Shown here: positions 54,615 to 63,600 of the stretch, one piece after another | How the letters are laid out: every line of letters starts with the position of its first letter | How positions within the stretch are numbered: the stretch's first letter is position 1 | DNA from: Allomuricauda sp. CAU 1633 | Lineage (GTDB): Bacteria; Bacteroidota; Bacteroidia; Flavobacteriales; Flavobacteriaceae | Assembly: GCF_017313225.1 (NCBI RefSeq) | Contig: NZ_JAFLNE010000003.1 | Coordinates: 276,592 to 340,591 of the forward strand | Length of the DNA stretch: 64,000 nucleotides | Reading direction: 5' to 3' | Made by a program: the position numbers and the translations under genes | Notes under the pieces: generated by a model | Seen by the model: only the letters and a program-made list of their open reading frames with translations | Told to the model about the DNA's origin: nothing | The model's database searches: none

Positions 54615-55214
54615 TTATTTGAACATTATTTTTTGCACCATATTCATGTAATTATCTATGGGATAACTACTCTGCAATTCCTTCATGGTGGTCATTACCC
54701 CTTTACCTGCATCCTCGAAGAAGGCAACCATATCGGCAGCATTAAGACTATCATTCACTTCTCCCTGTGCCTGTCCCTCTTCCACTACCTTCACAAGAAG
54801 CTCTTGAACCAACTGTTCCTTGACCACAATTGCTTTTCTTATTTTTTCACTGTGCTCAGCCATTTCAGTGCCAATATTACAGGCCAAACATCCCATTTTA
54901 CAATCAAGCTCATTTTTTAACTTGGACACCCGTTGCTGGTGAAAACCCAAAAGGCGTTCTTTTGGAGACTTTGATGTATCCGAAAGCAATTCCTTTAACG
55001 GTTCCATGCAGGTTTCAAAATAGGTTTCAATAGCCTTTACGGTAAAGTCTTCCTTGCTTTCAAAATAAAAATAAAAGGAGCCTTTGGGAACATCAGCAGC
55101 TTTAACAATATCATTGACACTGGTGGCATTGTACCCTTTGGACCATAGAATTTCCATCCCCTTTTCAATAAGGATGTCACTCTTAATTTCTCCTTTTAAC
55201 GTTTTCTGCTCCAT
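54615..55214 (-). CDS. TetR/AcrR-family transcriptional regulator
   Basis: 199 residues. The N-terminal helix-turn-helix is typical: LIEKGMEILWSKGYNATSVNDIVKAADVPKGSFYFYFESKEDF, followed by a helical ligand-binding domain with a cysteine pair (CKMGCLACNIG). It is transcribed toward the exporter gene 164 bases downstream. Three TGAC-NN-GTCA-like sites, one in front of its own start and two in front of the exporter, suggest self-control and control of the exporter set by a small-molecule inducer. Confidence 0.94.
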   Translation of the reverse strand: MEQKTLKGEIKSDILIEKGMEILWSKGYNATSVNDIVKAADVPKGSFYFYFESKEDFTVKAIETYFETCMEPLKELLSDTSKSPKERLLGFHQQRVSKLKNELDCKMGCLACNIGTEMAEHSEKIRKAIVVKEQLVQELLVKVVEEGQAQGEVNDSLNAADMVAFFEDAGKGVMTTMKELQSSYPIDNYMNMVQKIMFK

Positions 55215-55232
55215 AAGATGAAGTGCAAATAT

Positions 55233-55244
55233 ATGACCAGTCGT
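55233..55244. promoter_or_regulatory. TetR operator-like site 3, upstream of tetR
   Basis: ATGACCAGTCGT shares TGACCAGTC with site 2 and lies 19-30 bases before the tetR ATG at 55214. The 3' flank CTAGTAT is also shared with site 2 (ACTAGTAT). It suggests autoregulation. Confidence 0.6.
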
Positions 55245-55309
55245 CTAGTATGCAAAAGAAGTGGGGAAATTTAACATTCTTTATGGTTTTTCATCTTCTT
55301 TCCCAATCC

Positions 55310-56335
55310 TTATAAAGTGGGGAAGCTACCCTCTATTTGGCGTAGATTCAATATTTCCTCAAGAAACTTTTGGGATTCCAATTGAACTGCAGGAAGATCT
55401 TTTGAGGTAATGTCCGATGTCATTACATGATCTCCCACATCCGGAAAGGCCTTTTTTCTTTTTTGATCTTCCGAAGTACCCAATTGTTCATACATGTCCA
55501 ACATAGCCGGCACTGATACCACCTTATCCTGAATGGAATCGTTCCGGTAAAAATATCCCATAAAAACAGGTTGCTTCACTTTCTGGAAGGTCTCTGGCAC
55601 CATAGTGTTGTCAACCAACGCCTGTAAATGGGTCAAGGCCTCTACCCGGTACTTGGTTGTCCAGTATTTTTGCTTTTCAGCACTGGCTTCAAATTCATGA
55701 TAGTCGCTTTTTTTAACTGCCTTAGCCAATTGTAGGCCCCAATGGCCGGTCAACAGTTTGGCATTTTTGTCATAAATCTCAATATTGGGTGAGTACAACA
55801 AGAGGGCCGCGACATCAGGGTCTCCACCTGCCAAGTGCAGGGCCAATGTACCGCCCGTTGAGGTAGCCATTACAATTACTTTATTCCCCAATTGTTTGGC
55901 CACGGCGATGGCTTCCTTCGCTGAATCCAAAACCTCATCTGCGGTCAAATCCAGCATGGCTTCCTTTTCTTCCAAGCCATGACCCGCCAATCTTGGAAGG
56001 TATAAATTGCAGCCATATTGTTTTGCAATGGTCTCGTGAAGTGGAAAACCTTCCATCCTACTGGCAGACCATCCGTGCAAATACACAATGCTGTACTCGG
56101 TTTTGGAAGGAATGCTATCAAACCATATAATTTCAGCTCCGTTATCCGGCTTAATATTGGTAAAAACTGCCTCTTTTTCGTTGATCCATTTCTCTAATTG
56201 GACCAAATCTGATGGAACTTGTGGCAAAGCAGTATCCATACTGGGTTTCTCCACTTGTGGACCCAATAGGTAAACCAGTGCCAAAACAGCCAACACTAGC
56301 AATAGACCTTTTCCAATTTTGAGTATCAACTTCAT
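55310..56335 (-). CDS. membrane-anchored alpha/beta hydrolase
   Basis: One N-terminal membrane anchor (ILKIGKGLLLVLAVLALVYLLG), then a hydrolase domain: oxyanion YLHGWSASRMEGF, RLAGHGLEEKEAM, nucleophile elbow MATSTGGTLALHLAGG, DVGDHVMTSD for the histidine. Likely faces the periplasm. It is upstream of tetR in the same direction with a 95-base gap holding operator site 3; whether it belongs to the exporter regulon is unknown. Substrate unknown. Confidence 0.83.
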   Translation of the reverse strand: MKLILKIGKGLLLVLAVLALVYLLGPQVEKPSMDTALPQVPSDLVQLEKWINEKEAVFTNIKPDNGAEIIWFDSIPSKTEYSIVYLHGWSASRMEGFPLHETIAKQYGCNLYLPRLAGHGLEEKEAMLDLTADEVLDSAKEAIAVAKQLGNKVIVMATSTGGTLALHLAGGDPDVAALLLYSPNIEIYDKNAKLLTGHWGLQLAKAVKKSDYHEFEASAEKQKYWTTKYRVEALTHLQALVDNTMVPETFQKVKQPVFMGYFYRNDSIQDKVVSVPAMLDMYEQLGTSEDQKRKKAFPDVGDHVMTSDITSKDLPAVQLESQKFLEEILNLRQIEGSFPTL

Positions 56336-56422
56336 AATATTTTTTATCGGTTTACTGTGTTACAGCTTTTTTACGGACTGCCATAAATATACTACTTTAG
56401 AGCCATGCACTATTGACTTTAT

Positions 56423-57676
56423 ATGACACAATTAAAAGCACTTCTCAAAGTCCTTGGTCCTGGTTTGCTTTTTGCCAGTATGGCCATTGGGACTTCCCAT
56501 TTGGTACTGTCCACCAAGGCAGGGGCTCAATACGGATGGATTATGGTCATTCCCATTGTATTGGCAAATCTGTTGAAGTACCCCTTTTTTGAATTTGGGG
56601 TGCGATATACCACTGTCACTGAAAAAAGTTTGATACAAGGGTATCTGAATTTGGGGAAAACATACTTGTGGATCTATGCTTTTGTAACCTTGATCTCCAC
56701 ATTTACCATCTTGGCCGCTCTATATGTGGTCACCGCAGGGCTTTTTATGAACCTTTTCCAAATTTCGAGCATGGGTGCAGGTGGAGTAGCACTGTGTCTT
56801 TTTGTTTTTATCAGCTTGTTGCTCATTATTGGAAAATATCGTTTTTTGGAAAACTCGTTAAAAGCCGTCATCACCATATTATTTGTGGCACTTTTGGTGA
56901 CCACGGTATTGGTGATTCAAAAAGGTCCCGTACCCGATGCAGCATCGTACCAACGACCAGAGATTTTCAATGAAGTCGGTATTCTTTTTTTGATCGGACT
57001 TATTGGTTGGATGCCCACCGCAGTTGAAGCTTCGGGTTGGGTAAGCATGTGGAGCATAGAAAATTTAAAGACCATGAAGGAAAAGCCTTCCTTAAAATTG
57101 GCTTTACAGGAATTTAATGTAGGGTATTTTTTAACGGCAATCTTAGCTATTTTCTTTTTGATCATTGGGTGGCTGACGCTCTACGGTACAGGAACCGAAC
57201 TCAGCGGAAGTGCGGTGGTGTTTGCCGACCAACTGGTTACCCTATTTACAGTACATATTGGGGATTGGGCCTATTTTTTCATAGCTGTGGCGGCCTTTGC
57301 CACCATGTTCAGTACCTGTATGACCGCCCATGATGCTGTATCACGGGTAAGTTTGGACGTGCTAGAAAAGCTATTTCCTAAAAAAACGTCCTTTAAAAGT
57401 AAAAACGCTTTTGCCATAACAGTACTTTTTATGGCGGTAATCAACTGGTTGGTCATCACCCTTTTTAGCGCCAATATGGCCAATCTGGTTGGTCTGGCCA
57501 CCTTTGTTTCGTTTGTATTGGCACCTTTATTGGGTTGGATGAACCTTAAAACGGTTATGGGCAAGGATATTCCCCAAGCCTATAAGCCAAAAATTGGGTT
57601 ACAGATCCTCACTTGGTGCGGCATGGTCTTCCTCTCGCTGTTTGCTTTATATTATTGTTGGATGATTTGGAGCTAG
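56423..57676 (+). CDS. Nramp-family transporter homologue lacking the canonical metal-binding motifs
   Basis: Eleven or so membrane helices in 417 residues. Helix 1 aligns perfectly with Nramp transporters (GPGLL at residues 12-16, GAQYG at 34-38), but the metal-binding DPGN is GTSH (23-26). In helix 6 the canonical MPH is MPT (residues 197-199, GWMPTAVEASGW). Aspartate and asparagine that hold Mn2+ are therefore missing. The fold is Nramp; the substrate probably is not the usual divalent metal. It is divergent from the hydrolase and convergent with the OmpA-family gene. Confidence 0.85.
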   Translation: MTQLKALLKVLGPGLLFASMAIGTSHLVLSTKAGAQYGWIMVIPIVLANLLKYPFFEFGVRYTTVTEKSLIQGYLNLGKTYLWIYAFVTLISTFTILAALYVVTAGLFMNLFQISSMGAGGVALCLFVFISLLLIIGKYRFLENSLKAVITILFVALLVTTVLVIQKGPVPDAASYQRPEIFNEVGILFLIGLIGWMPTAVEASGWVSMWSIENLKTMKEKPSLKLALQEFNVGYFLTAILAIFFLIIGWLTLYGTGTELSGSAVVFADQLVTLFTVHIGDWAYFFIAVAAFATMFSTCMTAHDAVSRVSLDVLEKLFPKKTSFKSKNAFAITVLFMAVINWLVITLFSANMANLVGLATFVSFVLAPLLGWMNLKTVMGKDIPQAYKPKIGLQILTWCGMVFLSLFALYYCWMIWS

Positions 57677-57682
57677 TTCCAA

Positions 57683-59626
57683 TTAGTCAAAAAGAATATT
57701 GTCATTGAGAACGACAACTAAGGATCTTTGATTTTGTTGATGTAGCATTTCCAAACAGTAAACGCCGTTGGTGCAATTGTTCAGAATTTTTTCCTCTCCA
57801 TATCCAACAGAGTAAAGGATATTGGAAGCAGGAACACCCTGATTGATCAAATATTGTTTTATGGCATCAGAGCGACTCTGGGTCAACCTAAAGTTGGTTG
57901 AACTCCCCCCCCTACTATCGGTATAGGTCTCTATCCGAAGCTGTGCTGACGGAAAGCCTTTTACAAAAGCTACCACCTTGTTCAACTCAGCTTCAATTTC
58001 TGGTGTCAGTTGCGTACGATTGTTCCCAAAAAGGAATTTTTTCATTTTTACGACCATTTGGTCTTCTTTTTCTTCCACCAAATCATCATAAAAAGAAATG
58101 CCTATATCAAAATCCAAGGTTTCCTTTCCTTCAAAATCACTTTTGGAAAACCGCTTGGTAAACTGGGAGTACCGCTCTTTGGTGGACTCCAAGACCACTT
58201 CTTCCTCCCAAGGGATTTCCACCCTATAATTGCCTTCGTCATCCGAATAGGTCTCGGTCAAAAGTTCACCGTTTACATTCCACAATCGAACAGCAGCCTT
58301 GTCCACAACTTTGGAAACATCATACGACTTAACAACCTTTCCCCTCAAGGTGATTGTTTTTAAGCCGGGTTTCTCATCCACTTTAAACCCATATACATCA
58401 TCTTTACCCTTTCCTCCGGCCCTATTGGAAGCAAAATACCCCAACAAGCCCTCACCTTCATTCCGCATAATCAATCCAAAATCATCCTCGGTGGAATTGA
58501 TGCCCCTTCCTAGATTAATGGGAATACTGAAGTCCTCCCCTTCCATATTGGATTTATACACATCCATTCCCCCAAAACCATAGAAGACATCTGAAGAAAA
58601 GTAAAAACTGCCCTCAAAGATAAAGGGTGCTATCTCATTCCCCGGTGAATTTATTCGGGGCCCCAAATTAATGGGAGCCGACATCACCTGACCGTTATTG
58701 GTGTACACATAGTAAATATCGGTGCCACCATAACCGTCCTCAAAATTGGCCGAGAAATACAATTTTCCACTGCGCTCATCATAAAAAGGATAATAAAACG
58801 ATGTACTCAGGTCCTTCAACAACAACTGAAATGAACCTCCAACCACCTGTTTCCCGATAGCCAAGGCATTTTTTCCGTTTGCATCGAAAGCCAGTTCTCC
58901 ATCCTCTGTATTGGACAGCACATAAAAAATACTTTCGAGACCTTCAGAATAATACGGTGTGGCCTTATGGTATTTGGAGCTTGGAACCTCTCCAAAGGGT
59001 TGAATATCTGAAATTTGCCCATCGGGTTGAACAAAGGCCCCATAAATATTGAAATAATCTTCGTTGCCTGGTTCGTAGCGATTCCCTTTCTGCTGTAATC
59101 GACCACTGGTGAACAAAAGCTGGTCTTTGTAAAACGAGGGTGCAAAATCGGTCTGGGGACTATTGCCAGCCAAGTTGAAAATCTGATAATCCAAACCAGA
59201 ATCTGCGGCATTGTTTTGCATCAATTGCTGGTTAAACTCCATATTCTCCATGAGTTCCTTTGGAAAACTGGACGACATTGTGGATAAAAAGGCATTCTTT
59301 CTCTCAGTGTCTGAGGTCTTTGAAATGCTCTGCAACATTTTATTGAAATGGTGCTCACCCATTAAAGTGTCCTTTTTGTAAAGCTCCAAATAGGCTTCCG
59401 AAGCCTTTTCAAAATGGTTGGCCTCAAAATACGAGTCGGCCAAATTCAAGAATTGTTGTTCGGAAAGCACCCCTTCCATCATTTGAGCTTCATACGCAGC
59501 AATGGCTTGCTGGTATTTGTATTGAAAAAAGAAATCGTCTCCTTTGGACTTTTTCTGACCAAAGCAGAAAACCACACCCAAAAGGGTTGCCAAAAACACT
59601 AGCCGAATTTGTTTTGCTTTGTTCAT
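57683..59626 (-). CDS. OmpA-family protein with TPR-like, PD40 and carboxypeptidase-regulatory domains
   Basis: Signal peptide MNKAKQIRLVFLATLLGVVFC; helical TPR-like region to about residue 140; PD40-type repeats (NGKNALAIGK, GKLYFSANFEDGYGGTDIYYV, GSFYFSSDVFYGFGGMDVYKS, GYFASNRAGGKGKDDVYGF); a regulatory-like beta domain (TITLRGKVVKSYDVSKVV); and a C-terminal OmpA peptidoglycan-binding domain (LRIETYTDSRGGSSTNFRLT..RSDAIKQYL). This layout is frequent beside PorP/SprF genes and resembles PorE-type T9SS proteins. It starts one base after the PorP/SprF stop. Possibly anchors the system to the cell wall. Confidence 0.88.
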   Translation of the reverse strand: MNKAKQIRLVFLATLLGVVFCFGQKKSKGDDFFFQYKYQQAIAAYEAQMMEGVLSEQQFLNLADSYFEANHFEKASEAYLELYKKDTLMGEHHFNKMLQSISKTSDTERKNAFLSTMSSSFPKELMENMEFNQQLMQNNAADSGLDYQIFNLAGNSPQTDFAPSFYKDQLLFTSGRLQQKGNRYEPGNEDYFNIYGAFVQPDGQISDIQPFGEVPSSKYHKATPYYSEGLESIFYVLSNTEDGELAFDANGKNALAIGKQVVGGSFQLLLKDLSTSFYYPFYDERSGKLYFSANFEDGYGGTDIYYVYTNNGQVMSAPINLGPRINSPGNEIAPFIFEGSFYFSSDVFYGFGGMDVYKSNMEGEDFSIPINLGRGINSTEDDFGLIMRNEGEGLLGYFASNRAGGKGKDDVYGFKVDEKPGLKTITLRGKVVKSYDVSKVVDKAAVRLWNVNGELLTETYSDDEGNYRVEIPWEEEVVLESTKERYSQFTKRFSKSDFEGKETLDFDIGISFYDDLVEEKEDQMVVKMKKFLFGNNRTQLTPEIEAELNKVVAFVKGFPSAQLRIETYTDSRGGSSTNFRLTQSRSDAIKQYLINQGVPASNILYSVGYGEEKILNNCTNGVYCLEMLHQQNQRSLVVVLNDNILFD

Positions 59627-59627
59627 C

Positions 59628-60623
59628 TTAGAAAAATCTTGGGGAATCTATCTGTTTTCCTTTACTGTTCGTTTTCTTGTTTTTATTTCTTGTTTTAGAG
59701 CCTCCAGAACCAAAACCACCACGACCAATATAAAATTTTAATATGGCCTCATGTGAGCCTCCGCTGTACTCTCCCAATAAATTGGTGTTGTAATCGTAAG
59801 AATAGCCAATGAACATGGCATTGGATATCTGAAAACCGGCCAAACCACTCACCGCATTATCAAAACGGTATGAAGCTCCCACAGTTAGCGCATCAATAAA
59901 CTGGAAATTGGCCGATAGGTTCACATTTACCGGGGCTCCTTGTAGGTAATTTACCAAAAAAGCGGGTTTAAACTTGGTCTGATCCGAAATCTGAAATACA
60001 TACCCTCCAATCACATTGAACTGCATATTGTCTTCCACAATGGTGGCCACTTCATCATTATAAAGGGCATTGGTTAAAAAATTGGGCACCGAAAGTCCCA
60101 AATACCAATCCTCTTCATGGTACATAAAAAGTCCAGCCCCCACCGTGGGGTAGAAGTTGGTGTATTCTCCACCGATAACAGATGGGTCAGAAGGATTATT
60201 AACCGTACCCTTGGAGTAATCAATATTTAGGGAAGATCCTCCCGCATTAAGCCCGAATGATAACTTTGTTTCCTCGGAAAGCTGTATTTGGTAGGAATAG
60301 GCCACATCAAAATAGGTTTGTGTGGAAGGGCCCAATTGGTCACTCACAATATTGATTCCCAATCCCATTTTTTCATTGCTGAAAGGAATGTTTGCCCCTG
60401 CCCTAATGGTGGTTGGCGCACCCTCAATATCCACCCACTGTGCTCTATACAAACCTATGATCTCCGGACTCTCCACGGTACCCGAATAGGCCGCATTAAA
60501 GCTTCCGATGTTGTACATATATTGGGTGTATTGGGGTTCTTTTTGGGCATGCGAAATACCTACGACCACAAGAAGCACCACGAGAACAATTTTATATTTT
60601 GACAAACCTATTATATCTGGCAT
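59628..60623 (-). CDS. PorP/SprF-family type IX secretion membrane protein
   Basis: Signal-like N-terminus (IVLVVLLVVVGISHAQ), then the family hallmark EPQYTQYMYNIGSFNAAYSGTVE and about 14 short strands, ending in a Gly-rich stretch (GRGGFGSGGSKTRNKNKKT). PorP/SprF proteins help present a partner adhesin encoded in the same operon. It starts one base after the stop of the giant surface protein and one base before the OmpA-family gene, so the three are co-translated as a unit. Confidence 0.92.
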   Translation of the reverse strand: MPDIIGLSKYKIVLVVLLVVVGISHAQKEPQYTQYMYNIGSFNAAYSGTVESPEIIGLYRAQWVDIEGAPTTIRAGANIPFSNEKMGLGINIVSDQLGPSTQTYFDVAYSYQIQLSEETKLSFGLNAGGSSLNIDYSKGTVNNPSDPSVIGGEYTNFYPTVGAGLFMYHEEDWYLGLSVPNFLTNALYNDEVATIVEDNMQFNVIGGYVFQISDQTKFKPAFLVNYLQGAPVNVNLSANFQFIDALTVGASYRFDNAVSGLAGFQISNAMFIGYSYDYNTNLLGEYSGGSHEAILKFYIGRGGFGSGGSKTRNKNKKTNSKGKQIDSPRFF

Positions 60624-60624
60624 T

Positions 60625-63600
60625 TTAGTTGTTCCTTACAATTTGAATCCAACCTTTTACTACTTCCGAACCATCTCCATTGAGGTCCAAAATATAGAAA
60701 TAGGTTCCTTTGGGCAAATCGCCATTCTTTCCTGTCCCATCCCATGAACTATTATAGCCATCCATTTGGAAGACACTGTTTCCATAGCGATCAAAAACTT
60801 CAAAACTATTATTTGAAAATTGCTCATGTCCCACCAATATCAATCTGTCATTTTTACCATCTCCATTGGGTGAAAATATATTACAAATGGTTCCCACATC
60901 TTCGCATGCACTTCTATTCACCTGAACAGAGACGGTAGCCGTATTGTTTGATGCAACTCCATCTGTTGGGAAAGAAGAAGTAATTGTTGCGGTGTTCTGA
61001 ACTGATCCAGCAGTATTTGCATTCACAGTGATATCCAAGGTGGCGGTTTGGTCATCAGTTGTGAACTCATCAATGGACCATTCTCCCGTAACTGGATCAT
61101 ATGTTCCCATTGATGCCTGATGCGAAACATATCCAAAAGCATCATCCAATATATCGGTCACAACAATATCCAAGACCCTTGTCATATCCACATTTTCCAA
61201 AGTAATGGTAAACGTAATTTGTTCTCCCAAAAGCGGCTCACTTTCATTTACATCCTTTGTAATGGCCAAATCAATATCCATTGGGTTACAATCGGGTGTC
61301 AAGAAAGGATCACAAGCATCCAAGGGGTCTGTGGCATTTTCAGGAACTGCAGTGGTACTGGGGTCGTCCACCACCAATACTTCTTCGCCATCAGTTAACC
61401 CATCGCCATCCGTATCTGGGTTATTGATGTTGGTACCCAACGTATTTTCCTCGGCATCGGTAAGTCCATCACCGTCCGTATCCACATTGCAAGCACTAAC
61501 AGTTATGGTGACTTGCGCTGTATCAGTGGTACAGGGCGCTACAGCTCCTGTTGTGGTATATTCAAATACATAATCTCCCACTGGCAAACCGTCAAAATCA
61601 ACAACATTATCGGTACCAATAGTCAATGTTCCCCCCGATGGGTCGGTAACAATGGCCCAGGTTCCAGCATCTGCACCGGTCAAAGTATTATCCAAATCTA
61701 CAGTATTGGGGCCTCCATTGCCCACCATATTGCAAGCCACCGTATCGGTAGGTGTTCCTGCAGAAGGCGTGTCATTTATAGTAGCTACTACTTCCACCCG
61801 TTCAGATGCACAACCGCTCGCCGAAGCTTGCACATAATAAGAAGTAGTGGTTGCAATGGAAGGTGTAATAAACGTATTCCCTGTTGCCAAAGCGGTTCCA
61901 CCCGTTGGGGCGGCATACCAATTTAAAACTCCATTGCTAGCTGTCGCCGACAGGGTCAATGTGCCTTCACCACACCGCTCGTCGCCTTCCGTATTGGTAA
62001 TGGTTGGGGTCGGAAAAAGCTCCAAGGTAACCGTAAGTACCGGACTGGCACAACCATTTACGGCATCATAAAAGAACCCAAAATAGGATGCTGGATTATT
62101 GACCATACCACTTCGGTGTTGATCGGTTTGTAAAGGATCAGGGTCGGTACTCCAGGTCAAGACACTACCTGCAGGTGCTGTATTGGTCACATATAAATCT
62201 AGATTTGCCGACACTTCGTCACAAAAAACTGTAGGTTGACTTGAATCCAAGGCTGGAGCCGTATCCCCTGCATCGCAAGGAAGAGAACAGTCTTGCACCG
62301 TGACCGTTAGGTCCACACTTTGGTTGGTACACGGTGCTGTGGCGCCAGTTGTAGTATAGGTAAAAACGTAAGCTCCTTCGGGTTGACCATCAAAATCAAC
62401 ACTATTATCACCATTGATAACAATTGACGAACCGACTTGTGATGAGGTCAATGCCCATGTTCCCAGATCGGCCCCTATCAACGTATTATCCAAAAGCAAT
62501 ATGCTGACCCCATCACCAGAATTACTACATCTGGAAACATTAGTAGCCGTTCCCGGCTCTGGAGTTGTATTTAGCGTTAATGTGATTTCCAAGGTTGGAC
62601 TTGCGCAATTATTTGTTGCATCATAGAAAAATCCATAATAGGTTCCTGGAGCCGTGGCGGTATTACCACCTAAGAAATCCCCTGTTACGGAAGTATCCGA
62701 ATTGGTACTCCAGCGCAGCATGGTACCCGCAGGTTCCACACTTGAGGTGTATAAATTTAAATCTTGGTTCACTACATCACAAAAAGTCGTAGGTGTGCTG
62801 TTGGCCACAGGGGCTGTAGTACCGGCAAAGCAGGTTTCCTTAACAGCGGTATCCGTAACATCAGGGCCATCGCCATTGGCATTCGACAAGGTTACACTCA
62901 GTGTAACAGTACCATTGGAAAGTCCGCTTAAATCAATTCCTGTTATTTGGTCTGTAGCCGTTGTTATCGTACCACTGCCGAGAACAGGAGTGCCACCACC
63001 AGTACTTGTAAAGGTATAGTCGTAGTCTGCATCAACTTCCGCCCCTGCAAAGGTGAAACTTACTGTATTTTCGTTGGTTTCATTTATTGGATTCTGATCT
63101 ATGCTCACAGAATAGCCTGAAGGAAGGGTGGTAAGCTTGGTAGCCGTATCAGTGGTTTCCGGCCCTTCGGTACCCAAAACATTGGATACAGTTACTGCAA
63201 GAGTAATAATACCATCGGGCAAGCTGCTTACATCTATATTGGTAACGGTCCTATTTGCGGTAAGTACAAATCCTGTTCCAGTTACAGTTGTTGCACCACC
63301 GTCGCCATCGCTAGAAAATGTGTAATCAAAGGAGGTTAAAAAAGTAGGCGCACCAGAAAAAGAAAAACTTACCGCGCTCTGGTTGGCCGCATTAATAGGG
63401 TCTTGGTTTATAATGACTGTATATCCAGAAGGTTGTACATCATCATCGCTAGCTATAGTCACAGTTGCATTGTCTGGAGTTCCCACTATGTAACCAGCAC
63501 CTGCATCAAGGGTGACTATGACCGTTTCGTCCAATTCTGTAAGCCCATCATCAATGGGCGTTACCAAAATTGTGGCGGCCTGTTGTCCATTGGGTATGTT

